The position numbers were made by a program, and so were the translations under genes. A DNA stretch of 64,000 nt from Sphagnum compactum (Eukaryota; Bryophyta; Sphagnopsida; Sphagnales). The notes beneath the pieces are model-generated. The model had not been told where the DNA came from. It was given only the letters and a program-made list of their open reading frames with translations, and searched no databases. The stretch covers positions 434,001-498,000 of the forward strand of contig OZ234504.1 of the NCBI GenBank assembly GCA_965153455.1, read 5' to 3'. Of the stretch, positions 1-13,000 are shown one piece after another (position 1 is the first letter of the stretch; each line of letters begins with the position of its first letter).

Positions 1-1320
1 TGACACATAACTCCTTGAATTTTTAATTGCTTAACACACTAGCTTAAGTTAACATACCTATTAAGTTAACCTATGTATGTAGGCTACTTAATAAAAACCT
101 ACTTCTTAATATAGGCTACTTTGTAAGTTACTTAATTAGACAAAACAAATTTACTACATCTAGTATGTTTAAATACACCTAAAATTGGTTGCCCTATTAA
201 TAGGTAACCTAGGTAGGCTTGCCTAGGTTCTTAGCTTTAGGTTTTTTGCCAAGTCAACCTAGGTAGCCTCATTACAAGATATTTTATCAAGTTTGTAACC
301 ACCTCAAGTTTATGCAATTAGATATGACTATGATGCAACTATGATGTGACATAATTATCCTAGGTTGTTTTTAGTTTAAGAATGCCTATGTTAACTTAAG
401 CTAGGTTAGTAAGTAGTATAGGTTGACAAATTAATTCATCTTAAATCAACCTAGGAAAATTATTGTAAGAAATTTTTTAAATCCTAATCGTCAAAATGAC
501 TGGGTTTTGCAACTAAATGTCCTTGCAACTAAATGGGTGAAACGACATGGGTTTAGCAACTCACTAGTCACTAGTCGCATATGTCCTTTTTTACTAGTAT
601 GTAGTTGTAAAGGGTAGTCACAAAGCCCAAAATGTGTTGTTGTGGAGGAGTCCTTTCATGCTCTTGTTGTTAAAGAACTTTTTTATGTAGGAGGTTATTT
701 ATACTCCCATATACATGTTCATATCTTCTTTTTTGGTGGTAGTGCCATGAAAATCAATTTCCAAATGTTGACTTTATGGCCAAATAGATTCTTGGCCAGG
801 GTTTTAAATTGAAACCAAACATGTTTTTAGCCTTGTTGGTCTATTGACAACCTTGCAACGTTGCTACCTACAAGTGAAAAATCTAAATTAGATAATCATG
901 GTGGTAAAAAACTAATTTAATGATCCACAATTGAATTGCACGCCTTTTGTTGTTCTCAAAGATTGTATGAAAGTTGAATGTGCTCTAGTTGAAGAAAGTT
1001 ATGGTTTCATTAAAGAAGAATTTTTGAACAATAACAAGTTGATGATGATTAGGTAAGTCATTTAACTAATATTGTTTATAATTTTTTGTTATTTTTTGAA
1101 CTCAAAACTTCCAAATTTTAAATTGCTTTTGATTTTCTATGCATCATTGTAATTGATTTTAGTTATGTGATGTTACAAGGCTTACTATTTACAATAATAA
1201 GATTATGGATCTCACACTTCACCAAGAACATATATTGTTGATCAAGTTGCACCAAGCTTTTGAAATTTTTTTGGGATCCTGGTTTTTGGGTGTTGGGGTG
1301 GTTTTGGGTGTTTATTTTTT
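1..1320. other. AT-rich non-coding DNA
   Basis: No convincing coding region on either strand. Short CCTAGGTAGG-type motifs recur between about 60 and 280; the same AGGT/ACCT-rich motif appears at 4.1-4.2 kb and inside two MITEs at 28 and 59 kb. Nothing else is recognisable. Confidence 0.6.
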
Positions 1321-1391
1321 GTAAACAGCTTGTGCGTTAATGGGCAAAGTTCATGTTTCAAGAATTGGGGTTCAATTCCCCCACAACCTAC
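1321..1391 (+). other. tRNA-like fragment with T-arm and B-box (possible SINE relic)
   Basis: A perfect T-arm-like hairpin, TGGGG-TTCAATT-CCCCA, contains a B-box-like GGTTCAATTCC. An A-box-like stretch lies about 40 nt upstream, as in a tRNA. I found no matching acceptor stem, so this is not a functional tRNA gene. It may be the head of an old SINE, or chance. Confidence 0.2.
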
Positions 1392-4115
1392 TTTAATTTG
1401 TAAAAGGTTTTTTTTTAAACACTTGTAGGTTATTGTATAATTACATAAACATATTCTTCTCTTTTTAAAAATAAGAATATGTTATGCTCATATCTAGAGG
1501 TTTGTTGTAAAATTAAATAATCATACAACATTAGGTGTACTAGTAGTACTAATTTATAGTTTTCCTTTTCCAACATAAGTCTTTCATGAAATGGAAATTA
1601 CATTGATGTGAAAATTTGATCAATGCAGAGATTGGTCATTTTATATAGTTTTGAGTGCTACATCTTAATGGAAGTTGGTTGAAGGTACTTGTGGTTCTCA
1701 AGTTTCATTATGGAATAGGCATTTATTTTGAGAATTTTTTATAAACATCTTGTAATGTTTATGTAAAAAGAAATTAAATTGTGACTTGCTAATGAAAATG
1801 ATGGGGGTTAAAATCTTAGGTGTGAAAGGTATTAAACGAAATAGTTGACTCTAATATCACCTTTCCCCCTTGGATGGCCCTGAAGATGTCCTTACACTCC
1901 TCAGCCTCCTAAGATGATTCCAACTCACCTACACACTAGCCAAACCACATGTTAATAAGTCCTTCATCCAAAACCCTAATATCAAACCAACACAAGTTTT
2001 TCCCTTTTGCTTCGAGCAATAGGGACTTAACTTAACAGTGAACTTCCCAAATGGTTCAAAGCTTTATTTAACATCACTTAAAGTCCCTAATTCTATCTTG
2101 TGACCCAACCATAGGTTTAACATTATATTCATTTGGGAGAGTCCCCAGGCCACTCCTCAACCCTCCATCTATTTTTACACCTTTGTGTTAAGCAATGGCT
2201 TATTGCACAAAGAGTTGAACTTGGATTGGTAATCAAATCATAACACCCATGCTGACATGGGGCTACCCCATGATGGTCTTAACATGGGCATTATTTAAAC
2301 GAGTCCACTTTTGGTTTCACTCAAAAAGGCATGTCACTCTCCCGCACTTTAGAGAAATCAAGGTCCTCATTGATGTTTTTAGAGAATTCACCCTTTGGTT
2401 GTTTGCCCATACATTTCTCAAATCCACTATGAGAAATCATGTCCATCGAAACCACATTACTTTGTAACTAAAGCTTAAGAAACAATTCGTATACAACTAT
2501 TGTGCAATTATCCTTTGGGAATTACAACTATTATGCAACTATCCCCTTGGAAATCCAAGGTATTAATAAACAAATTGTCATGTTAGAAAATCAGTTAATT
2601 GTATTAAAGTTGCAAGTGAGTTGAAAATGGATTTTCTATATGGTAATTTGCACACATCGTACATACATATGTAATCAACCATGTTTGACTTTTTTAGGAG
2701 TTGCATTGTAATTGCATGTGACAACTACTATAAAATTATTGTAAACATGCCACTAAAATAATAACTATGTTGGAATTAGTGTACAATGTACATATGTGCG
2801 ATAATGGTACATGTCCACATTTCCACCATCCATTATGGGATACATTTGTAATTAGTTTTCGACTATGATTTTCATTGATATAATTAGTAAGGCCATTAAT
2901 GCGTAACTATTAAACTACTATTGTTCAACTATTTATAACTATAATGCAATTTTTTATAATTTAATAAGGATACATACTCATATGTGATGTTCTATAAAAA
3001 ATTATTATTTCAATAAATTTACTATTAAATATTAACTATATTTAATACACTTATTTATTATGAACTTATTGATCATAAAAAATAATTGATTATAAATATG
3101 AATAAAAAAGTGTAGTTCATATAATTAATTTTACATTAACCAACAAATTAACTATTTATTAAATAACAATAAAATCAATATTTATCCAAGTTGGGGATAC
3201 TTCACAATGAATTAGATTGATTATTTGATATAATTATTAATTCATCAATAATTACCAAATCATTAATGATTTAAATTCATTAACTAATTAATTTAAATGT
3301 GAAATTAAAAGCAATGTATATATATATTAAAAATGAAATTTGTTGTACATATGGATATGCCTATTTATACCTTGATGTTTTCTACCCAAATTCATATTCA
3401 ATATTTAATATTTAGTAATGAATTTTTTCAATAATTTATAATTTATTAATTATCAATTAAGATGTAATTTACTTGATTTTTATGAGTTATTTAATCAAAC
3501 TAAAAATTAATTACTATGAAATTTTTAAAAATTGATTCATATAACTAGTTCATTAATAAATGAAAATAATTAATAATTTTATTCAAAAATTCAGATGATA
3601 ATTGACTAATTATATGATTCTAAATAATTAATCATTTGATAATAAATTATTTGAAATAATTAGCAAATAAATTAAATTGATTAATTCAAATATTTTTTTT
3701 ATTTAATTACAATAATTAATTATCTAATATTAATTATCCTCATTCATGAATTAACTACCTCATTGGTTAATTTATTCAAATATTTATTTATCATATAATT
3801 ATTAATTTAATTTTATAACTTACATAATGAAAAACAAACACAAATTTTGTGGGAACATTTACGTATAGTTGTAACTAAAAAAAAACTAAAAGATTTAAGT
3901 CATATGTTTTATTTTTGAATCCCATGGTACAAATTATATAAAGAAGGTTTGTTCTTACATGTTCTCACATTAAAATACATGTGCCATTTTGGGATGAGCT
4001 CAAAAAAGCTTAACCCTAAAGGCAAAACATAAAATTAAAAAATTAATATTTTCATGGTTGTTCTTTAATTCATTTAATTATATGGTTTCTTACATATTTA
4101 CCTACCTAGGTAAAT
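1392..4115. other. AT-rich non-coding DNA
   Basis: No coding region is supported. From about 2,960 to 3,850 the sequence is almost entirely A and T, with many short homopolymer and ATTAAT runs and stops in every frame. The 72-codon frame at 2,249-2,467 has no recognisable motif. Confidence 0.6.
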
Positions 4116-4245
4116 AAATAGGTCTTACTTTTTTACTTACCTTTGTAGGTAGGTAGGTAGGTAGATCCTAGGTAAATACGTAGGTATGTAAGTCCTAAGA
4201 CCAATTAACCTACCTACCTATGGTTATGTATGACCTACCTAACTA
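4100..4245. repeat. AGGT/ACCT tandem and inverted repeats
   Basis: A run of (AGGT)n around 4,147-4,163 is flanked by CCTACCTAGG, TACGTAGGTATG and CCTACCTACC, so the block is both tandem and partly self-complementary. Similar AGGT-rich cores lie inside the MITEs at about 28.2 kb and 59.4 kb. This may be the core of a third, eroded copy. Confidence 0.5.
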
Positions 4246-6180
4246 CTAAAATAAATATTTATTTTTATTTTATTTTTCCAAAATATAATTAATATGCCAT
4301 GTGGCAATTTTTTTATTGTGTGCCACATGTCACAATCTTGAACCATCATTAATAGTCATAATGGATGATGGAGATCAATATTTTAAAAAGAATATAATTT
4401 TTATGTTCAAAAATTTTCATAATGTCATGTGTCAAATTTTAATGGATGACTGACAATCAATGATATCAACATGACATCATGTGTGCAATTATAATGGAAT
4501 TGCATAATAATTGTAATCAATTGTTTTGATAGAGTTGCACCATATATATAATGAGCTTGTTCGTTAACATTTATAGTGTATAAATACAGTGAGTTACAAA
4601 TGTCCAATGTAATTCAAAAATTGAGTTGCAAGGCCAATTGTAAATTACCCATTTTTCTCATAGTGATCTTAACATTCTTGGGTTAGCTATCCTTGAATCC
4701 CAATAATCCATTTGTTTCATGTTGTTATTTGGTTTTCAACATTGCACAAAAGGAATCTTGGGTGGGATGTCCACCCAAAGTTGAGACATAAGCACATTCA
4801 GTGTCCCAACTTTCATTTGTTCATTTCCCCCCCCTTTTGCAGCCTTCATTTTTCCTCAGAGTCCATCGCGGGTCCAACACAGCATTCCCAACCACCATGT
4901 CGAATGAAGGTTATAAACGCACCAACAAATAATGTTAGGTCAGGTTGTATAGTTCGAGCTCCCTTCACCCATGCGAAACATGAGTTGTGAATTCATGCAC
5001 AAGAAATCTTACAACTCCAATTGGAGTGCGTTATTTTACTTGCATGCACCATTACCTCACTTTCATTTGACCAAGCTTTAAGAAATTTTTGAATTTCGAA
5101 TCCAACTCCCAAGTACATTTCCGTTGGCTGCCATTGTTTTGCTTTCTCCAACCACTTCTCTTCCATTGATCCTTAACAATCTCATTATCGACCTAACTCA
5201 TGAAAACCTTTAACCCTTTTGACACATCGCCAAACTCCTTGAAAGATTCAAATGCGAATCCAAAGGTGAAAACAACACAAGAAAGAGTTGGGGTACATTC
5301 CCTAGCTCGCAACACTTCGAAGGTAAAAGGGGCATGCTAGAGCTCCAGGATGGGACTAGAATGAACTCATAAGCAAGAATTCAAGATGGGATCAACCTAC
5401 ATAACCAAGAAAAAGGGTGGTTTGTGCAAGTTGAATGGAAGTGGTGTAGTGGACTTAATTGGGACAACCTTAAGCACAAGCTTTACACAACCCGCAACCT
5501 TTGGGAGGAAGCACCACTCCCTTCCCTATAGTATATTATGTGCCTCTCCACGGGGATTACATCCAAATGTCATTATTCCCTGGGACTCCCAAGTGAGAGT
5601 CCCAAATTAGGATTCTTACTGTCCCAAAACTTTGGCCACCCATATATTTTTCAAATCAAGTTTTTTTTTTAAATGCGAACAAAATATTTTATAGCCCTCA
5701 AAAATATCTTTCCAACGATGTATAACGTGCCCCAATTGGACCTCATTTGACGCTTGCTTTCTAGGGGTTTGTGGTCAAGAATCAAATTCTCAATTTGACT
5801 CCCACCTTTTTTTAAATCATAACTCATGTAAATCAGGTCTAAATGAACAATGCGAGGGCACTTTAAGCATCTACACTTCAAGACCTTTCTAATGGTGTCT
5901 TGGGGGTCCAATTTGGTGCTTGTTTGCCTTTTCAATCAAGGCTCTAAACATTTGCAACTCCCGCACGAGTGCAACTCCCAAAGTGGGAATGCACTTGAGA
6001 GTCATTGACTTGCACTTCACATTTAGTCATGAACTCAATGTAAGGGTTGTGACATTTTTTTTTGTTTTAAGGGTTTTTTTAAATGTTGATTGCTCTCCCC
6101 CATTTTAAAGGGATTGATGCCTTCATCAACACTCTAAGCAATTTGGGGTTAAGCTACCTCCTTTTGAAACTTTTTTTTTT
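4246..6180. other. Non-coding DNA, possibly eroded retrotransposon flank
   Basis: No gene recognised. Several frames of 60-92 codons occur, but none shows a motif. The block adjoins the Ty3/gypsy remnant on its downstream (minus-strand) side, so it could contain the element's old 3' end. I could not find LTR ends or a polypurine tract. Confidence 0.35.
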
Positions 6181-6184
6181 TTTG

Positions 6185-6580
6185 GTAATCCGCTTCACTC
6201 CAAGTTCATGCCCCCTTTCTTGTTCAAACTTGGCCACCATATCTAGCAAATGGTCCAAGTGTGAAGGTTTCACCCAAACGGCCTCTTTGGAGTGGCATCC
6301 TTTATGTTTGATCTGATTCTCCTTGTCTTGTAAAAAACGTGTCTACCATATTCAAATGATACCATCTATTTCGTTAGCAAGCCTTTGCATCAACTTGTGG
6401 TCACATCTTTTGCTTCTAGTCTAGTCTCTTTTCATCCCTCAAAAACAATTTTAGTTTTGAGACATGAAAAATCAAATGTGCCACAAAACTAGTCAATCAT
6501 TTCAACATATAAACATCGAGGTGAGGCTTCGTAAATATTTCATATGGCCCTGCATATTTGACAATGAAACATGGTTTAGA
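6185..6580 (-). mobile_element. Ty3/gypsy retrotransposon remnant: integrase C-terminal end
   Basis: The minus-strand translation of about 6,420-6,580 reads KYAGPYEI, then HLDVYMLK, then AHLIFHVSKLKLF. This matches the end of Ty3/gypsy integrase, where a GPYEI/GPF box is followed by FHVSxLK. Further along (about 6,185-6,285) comes AVWVKPSHLDHLL and MVAKFEQERG, like the post-integrase tail. Stops and at least one frame change separate the pieces, so the element is dead. Reverse transcriptase, RNase H and protease are not seen nearby, so this is a truncated fragment. The family assignment rests on motif order. Confidence 0.65.
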
Positions 6581-6592
6581 TTCACTACGATA

Positions 6593-6904
6593 TCAACTAT
6601 GGCTTCCTAGGCTCTTTTGAAGACTATGTGCACAACATGACAACATAATCCATGCTGGTCCAACAGGAATTGCATACACTTTCTTCACTGGAGCAAATGC
6701 CAGACATGCAAAAGAACTACTGTCAATCCTAAACTGAGGCCAGCATCCTGTTAATCCAGAGCTATCAATTATGATTGACAATAGTGAAGGTCGAGGTGGG
6801 TTATCCATTGTCATAGATCCGGCAAGATAGCAACCAGTATCTGTGTCTGAATTGAATTGTCCAGGTTTTGGTTTTGTTGAATAGATTTTGGTAAGGTCAC
6901 TATT
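6593..6904 (-). pseudogene. Unrecognised coding-like fragment (minus strand)
   Basis: A 104-codon open frame on the minus strand (an internal ATG lies at 6,814). Its composition is protein-like, with no low complexity, and includes STKPKPGQFNSDTDTGCYLA and PPRPSLLSIIIDSSGLTGCW segments. I do not recognise the family. It could be one exon of a host gene or a captured gene piece, since it sits directly behind the gypsy remnant on the same strand. No second exon or promoter was found, so a functional gene is not supported. Confidence 0.35.
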
Positions 6905-7891
6905 TCACTCTCTTGCTAGTTTAGATAAAACTCCGTTTCTGCAATGTATGATGTACGAGCTTATCACCAACAGGGAAATTGTCATTGGGTTGAAGAAGAT
7001 AGATCCTCACAAGCTTTTGGAAGCCAACCAATGAGTGGGCCCTGGTGGATGCGCTGTACACCAAAGGGCAAGGCATAAAGACAGGTACCAGAGGGAGAAG
7101 AGGAGTGAGACAGATGGGCCATGAGGTCTACACCAGTGAGCAACTCGTTGCCTTAGCTTAATGACATTCCTGCATTGGGAATAAGGTAAATATGGGGATG
7201 CCCAGAGGTTTCATAAATAGTTTAATGATGGCTTAAATTTATGGATATTGACTTGGGTTTGGTGTTCAAACGTCACCTTTGATTCATGACCTGTTAAGAT
7301 GTTGGATTGCCTGGACTGGAGAGTGTTCCATCTTTTTCTACATTTGGTCAGAAAGCACAGGGATTTGCACAGGAGGCCTGGAAAATTGTAATTGGACATA
7401 GGCCAACCTGGTGAGGCCAAAGATTAAGACAGGGTATTGGGCAATGGGAAGAAGGAAGAAAGGGAGCTCATGAGGGTTTTGGGAGCTGAAGGAACATAAT
7501 ACACATTTCTTTAAGAGCAATCTAGTTTTGCTCATTTCCATGTCCAATAATTTATGTGTTGCAACGTTTGTAGTTTCATGTAATTTAAGACCCTCGTCAA
7601 GCCTCCTAACTTTCTTTAGTTTCAATGGAGGGCCTCTTATTCTCAGTGATTACACCCAGTCCCATCCCAAGGGTTCTTCCATGTGTACCCAAAATATTAT
7701 ATTTAAAAAAAAAATGCCCATCGTATGGACGGAAGAACCCTTCGTACTACTCTGTAGTTGTGGCCATTGGATCTCAGAGATCCTGCCCATTGAAAATGGG
7801 AGCCAAAAATTTGGTTGTTGAGAAAAAGAGGGAAATGCGTGCCCAAATTTTCACTGTTGGGGAAAAGAGGGAAGCTCAGGAGCAGTACTCT
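6905..7891. other. Non-coding DNA with small inverted repeats
   Basis: No gene is supported; the overlapping frames on both strands have no motif. An inverted repeat is visible: AAGGGTTCTTCCATG at about 7,669 pairs with GGAAGAACCCTTCG near 7,730. This could be the end pair of a very short foldback element. Confidence 0.45.
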
Positions 7892-7982
7892 GGGGAAGGC
7901 CCTGCTGTCAGGGCAGTAGACCTGGACCTTGGGCTCCTGCCCTTAGTTTCAGGGCATCTTGCCCTGACAGCAGGCCTTCCCT
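7892..7982. repeat. Near-perfect foldback (24/23-nt arms, 44-nt loop)
   Basis: The left arm (7,892-7,915, GGGGAAGGCCCTGCTGTCAG plus GGCA) is complementary to the right arm (7,960-7,982) with only a one-base bulge. The stem is GC-rich in an AT-rich neighbourhood. It could be a MITE foldback end or a small-RNA hairpin; pairing does not extend outside the arms. Confidence 0.7.
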
Positions 7983-9709
7983 ACACATCTAGTTTTTACA
8001 TGTTCTTGCAAAGTACTTGAAAAAAAATTGGACAACACTCCTACTATATTTGGAGGGAACCTTATATCATCACTAGGAAAATTTAGCCAAATTTGGCTAT
8101 AAACATGATATGAACTACAAATTTTTTAATCATCTTTCTATATGTGTAGCTACACACTGAAAACCAAATATTAAAATCCGATGATTTTTTGTCTCACTTC
8201 AAGTGATTGGAAACCTCTAAAATCACTTCATTTTAAAATTTTGTATTTCACTGTTTGGTCAAAATTCTCAAATAAACAAATTCCATTTTGATAGCTTCAT
8301 GCTACGCTACTACATGTTGTGATGATCTGTGGCTCATGAACATTGTGCCAATTTATATGACAATCCATGTTTCACAAGCTTTATTCATATGTAAACTTTG
8401 TTAGTGTGAGTTTGAGCAGTATAATATAAATATACACACACACAAATTGCAAATTGTGATATTTCTACAATAGTTTCCTACATGAAGTGTTTGTTTTTTC
8501 AGTTTTCTCATGTTGCTCCAAAGAGGTGATTAGCCAAAAAAGGATATAAAATTTGCTAAATCTTCTTAATTATTGATGATTGCCACTTTGGCTACAATAC
8601 AAAATTGGAAAAAAAAAAAAAATCACTGGCAAAATATCCCCTTCATAATCCCTGCAACCCAAAAGCCATGTAGGGCACATAGTAGTGTTGGCCAGTTCTT
8701 GATTTTTTTCAATATCCAGCAAGCCAGTTATTTGAAATTTTTATTTTTTCACTTATACATAGCGTATCAAATATTTTCTTAAATCCAGTTTTTGGTACCT
8801 GCCTAATATCAATTTGCTAGAATGGCTGGCCAATCAAGATATCAATATTTTTTTGATTTTTGAGGTAAGAACTGCATGGTATGCATAAAGGCAGGTACTT
8901 GCAAGACTATGTGACAAGTGTGACTTGCCAAACAACAAAGTCCTACAACACTATGTAATATTCCAAAAAATCAAAATGAAAAATTGGGATCAACCTCTCA
9001 TGTTGCCCTACTCTCTAAGCCTTTGCACCACAAAATATCACCTTGGAGTCTTGTTAGAATTACTTCAACACATAAACCCATTCAACACTTAGGCCCTACA
9101 CTCACATTCTCTTTGCAATCTCCTAAATCCCACATTTGAACATATGCCCCATCACAAACATTCCCATTTCTCTAAACATATTTTTTTCTCACTAATCATA
9201 ACTCCTTTCAATAAAATTAGTCCAACCCTAGAGCTCTACAAACCCCCACTTTCTTATTGTTTCCCTTCAACACACATCTAAAGCCCAAACTACATTCACT
9301 GATGCTATGTTTCCATGTTTTTTGACAAGTCCTAGACCCAATAGGCTCTAGAACCTAAAGCTTATCATCATTTCCCATTGCTCAAATGTTCATTAAAGGA
9401 GATTACAACTTACAACCAAGTAATCTTATTCCATCTTAGTTGACTAATGACATATCGTAAATATTTGAAAAAAATGTTTTTTGCACAGTGAAAAAACAAA
9501 GGATATTGGATCCCCTCAAACTTGTAGGTCTAGAATTTAACTCATAAACATTCATATCCATCACTCCAGGTTGTCCATACTAAAATAGCAAATTGTGTCC
9601 AACATGGTATCATTTTCATTGATGATTTTCATTTCTTTCATAAATAATTAACACATATGTAATTAATTTTGGACTTTAACTTTAAATCTAGATTTTACTC
9701 AATACACAA
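7983..9709. other. AT-rich non-coding DNA
   Basis: No gene, RNA or element recognised. Frames are short and AT-driven. Confidence 0.55.
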
Positions 9710-10090
9710 GGGAAGGCCAAAACACATTTGGCGACCACAAATAGGCATATTTTAACCATCTTTTCATGTAATTTGCATAATTTTTTAACAAAAAGTTAAA
9801 TTTGATATCAAACTCAACAAGTTAGGGAATAAAATCCATCTAGTGACCACCAAATAGGATGTATTTCAACCAAGTTTTCATGTAATTGCATAAATTTCCA
9901 ATAAGAACCTGAATTGACACCAAACTCAACAAGCTAGGAAATAAAACCCATTTAGTGGTCACCAAATAGGAAGTATTTCAACCAATTTTTCATGAAATTT
10001 CAATAATTTTCTAGGAGAAAATGAATTTGACATCAAATTCAACATGGTGCAAATGTCAAAATTGGTGTGGTGGCCACCACATGGGAGGAA
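9710..10090. repeat. Degenerate tandem repeat, about 122 bp x 3
   Basis: Three diverged copies share the order GACCACCAAATAGG, then TTTCAACCA, then TTTTCATG(T/A)AATT, then ATCAAA(C/T)TCAACA. Copies begin near 9,730, 9,843 and 9,957; a partial fourth ends in GGTGGCCACCAC at about 10,070. Non-coding. Confidence 0.6.
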
Positions 10091-13000
10091 TTGCCACCAT
10101 GCCAACATGCACTTTCATAATTTTCATTAAAAACTTGAAATTCAATTCAAATTCAATATGATTATCTAGTGGTGTCCAAATTATTGGAATTTCAAGCATA
10201 TTTTAATTAATTTTCATAAAATCTGCCCAAGAACATGTAAATTCAAACATGTTTTATGTCAACTCAAACCGATGTTCACCAAATTTCGAATAATAATTTT
10301 CATCTTCCTATTGTCAATTTCAACCAATATCTTCAAATTAAAATTCATTGAATTTAGTATAAACTAAACCGGTTCGTTGAAATGAAAGTTGGTCAAAGCA
10401 TGGTAAAGTATATAGAGAAAGTTGCCGGAAAAATATCAAGTTAAAAAATAGGCAATTTCTCACAAAAACACAAGAAAATATATTCAAATCTTACTTAAAT
10501 TTCACTTTGAAACTATTGAGCCCTCAATTGGATTATTGTAAATCAACTACAAAATTTCAAAAAAAATGGAATAATAAAAGTAGGGAATAAATAGGTCTAA
10601 AATTGACTAATCAAAATGGTGTTCAAATCTACTTTTTCGTTAGAAAATTTAATGAAATATACATGTATGAAGTTATAGCATAAAGACCATTGTATATTCA
10701 AGGGCATCACCCCAAAAAAATCTACTTTCTCTTTGGTAAAATATACTTGACACATACTTGAATCAAATCCTACACTGCAAAAAATAGGTTTTAAAAACTA
10801 CTTGCATTTTTAAAAATCTACTTGAAACCTACTTTTACAATACAAAATTTAAAATTAAATGCATAATAATGAAAAAGTATCTTGTTATTTAGAATTCAAC
10901 TAAAAAGATTGAATGTATAACAATTTTGTGATGGGTTTTGGTCCTACTTTTTGTGTAGTTGACAAGTAGATTGGCAAGTACTTTTAGCTTTACACTTTAC
11001 CATTTTTTCACCTAGTTAGACCTTGTCAACAACAAATCATAAACATAAATACATGAATGTAACCTTTTTTTCGTATTTATCACTAATGCCACCAAACGTT
11101 GACAAAAATTTCAACCACCCATGACATTAAAAAGGAAATTTCCATTCATCACTTCTATAATAGTTTTTCATGCACACTTTAAATGACAATTTAAAACAAG
11201 CAATGTCCATATCGACAGAGGTTGGCACATTGGAATGTTTATAAAGAGGATAAACATTAATGTTTTCCTCAATGAATGCCCATAAGCAAATTGAATATAT
11301 TCCGAAACATTAAAATCCCATTTGAAAAAAAAACTAAACCTACTATAGTGACCATAAAATAGCACCAAAATTTCTACTTAATGTTCATAAAAAATTCAAC
11401 CTACAATTACAATGCATAAGAGTTAGTGCAGTTATAGGTTCATCTCCCATAGGTTGCACTTCTTGTTCCTCTTGTTCTTGTGTATGTTCTTGAAGGTTGA
11501 TGTTTGACCTGTTTTAATTGTTTTCTAAAACTTCTAATAACTACTCTTGACATTTTTTTAAATCAATAGGTTTTAGGAAAGCCCTTGGATTATTTTTTAA
11601 CATAATTTTTTTCAAAACGACCTTTCCCAAAAGTTAGGAGTTTATAAAAAACTTCTTTTACAAATTGGGCGCCTACTTTCCTTTAGAAATTTTACATTAA
11701 CCTCACCCTATTCCTAATGCTTCAAATGAAATCAAGAAACAAAAATTTCAATCCAAAAATTTACACAAAATAAGCAAACATGTAACAAATCAAAATTTCA
11801 AGCATGATCACTTTTCAAACCTGGATCTACTAAAATTACTAAATCAAACAAAAAATTTTAAGCAAAATTGCTTTTAAATTTTGATCCACTACATGTTCGC
11901 CAAATGTTAACGGGGTTTTTTTTATTCCCATTAAGGTTAATTCACCTTTGGATTCTTCAACAACATGTTCCTAAAACAACAACAGATGCATACAACACAC
12001 AAAATAAAACTATTACAAATCCTAAACTAACATGTACACAAATTGTTCAAGCTTGAAGGAAATAGGCTAAAAGAAAAATGATCCATGTTCCATAATTCAA
12101 GAGTGAAAACACATAATCATGATTGAAATTCAAAAGTTCTTCAATAGGTTTGTCCTCCTAGTTTTATATTAATCAATTCAAAATATAATAGTCATTAACC
12201 AATACCAAGATTAATAGTCCAAAATTTATAAAAATACACCTTGTCTAACTAGTTGTCGAATTATCGATTTTATCAAGTACATGTTTTAGAAATTACTTAT
12301 TGACCAACTTGTCAATTTATCTTTTTAACCCAATCATTACCTACCAAGTTTAGTAATTAGTTAGGTTAATACTATATGTTAAGTAAAATAACAAATTAAT
12401 ACACGTGTTAAATTTAATAACATGTTTACATTATCAACCTATTAAGTCACTTATTACCATATATGGGTAATAATCATCACATGTAGGTAATATATTTTGG
12501 TGTGTGGTACATATGATAATTTTCAACATAAAAATCATTTGGATGTGCGTTGAAAAGACAACATAAAGTTCTAGGTCATCACATGTAGGACATAAATATT
12601 GGTGTGTGGTACATATGACAATTTTTAAGATAAAATCATTTGGATATAATTTTCGTTTGGATATTCGTTTAGATTTATTTTTTGTGTGTGGAGGACTTAT
12701 TGTGTTTTTTTGATGTGGGTGTGAGTGTAAGTGTTTATGTTGTTTGGTGTGGGTGTTTTGTGCATGTGTTTTTTGTAGATATTGTGTTTGTATTTTTTTT
12801 TTAAAAATTCAATATAATTCAAATATGAATTTCAAAGTAAAATGAATAGTCATAGTTTAATTACTTAATTGGTTTTTATGTGTCTATATATATGTTTATC
12901 TCCAACATAAAAGAATGGAATTCAGTAATATATACAATTTCTCTATGTATACCATTGCATTTCATTTTTTTGTGTTGAAGGTGTTTTACCCAATAGAGAT

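Noticed and set aside
7625-8020. 131-codon plus-strand frame
   Set aside because: It runs through the foldback at 7,892-7,982 and a poly-A stretch and has no motif. Length alone is not enough.
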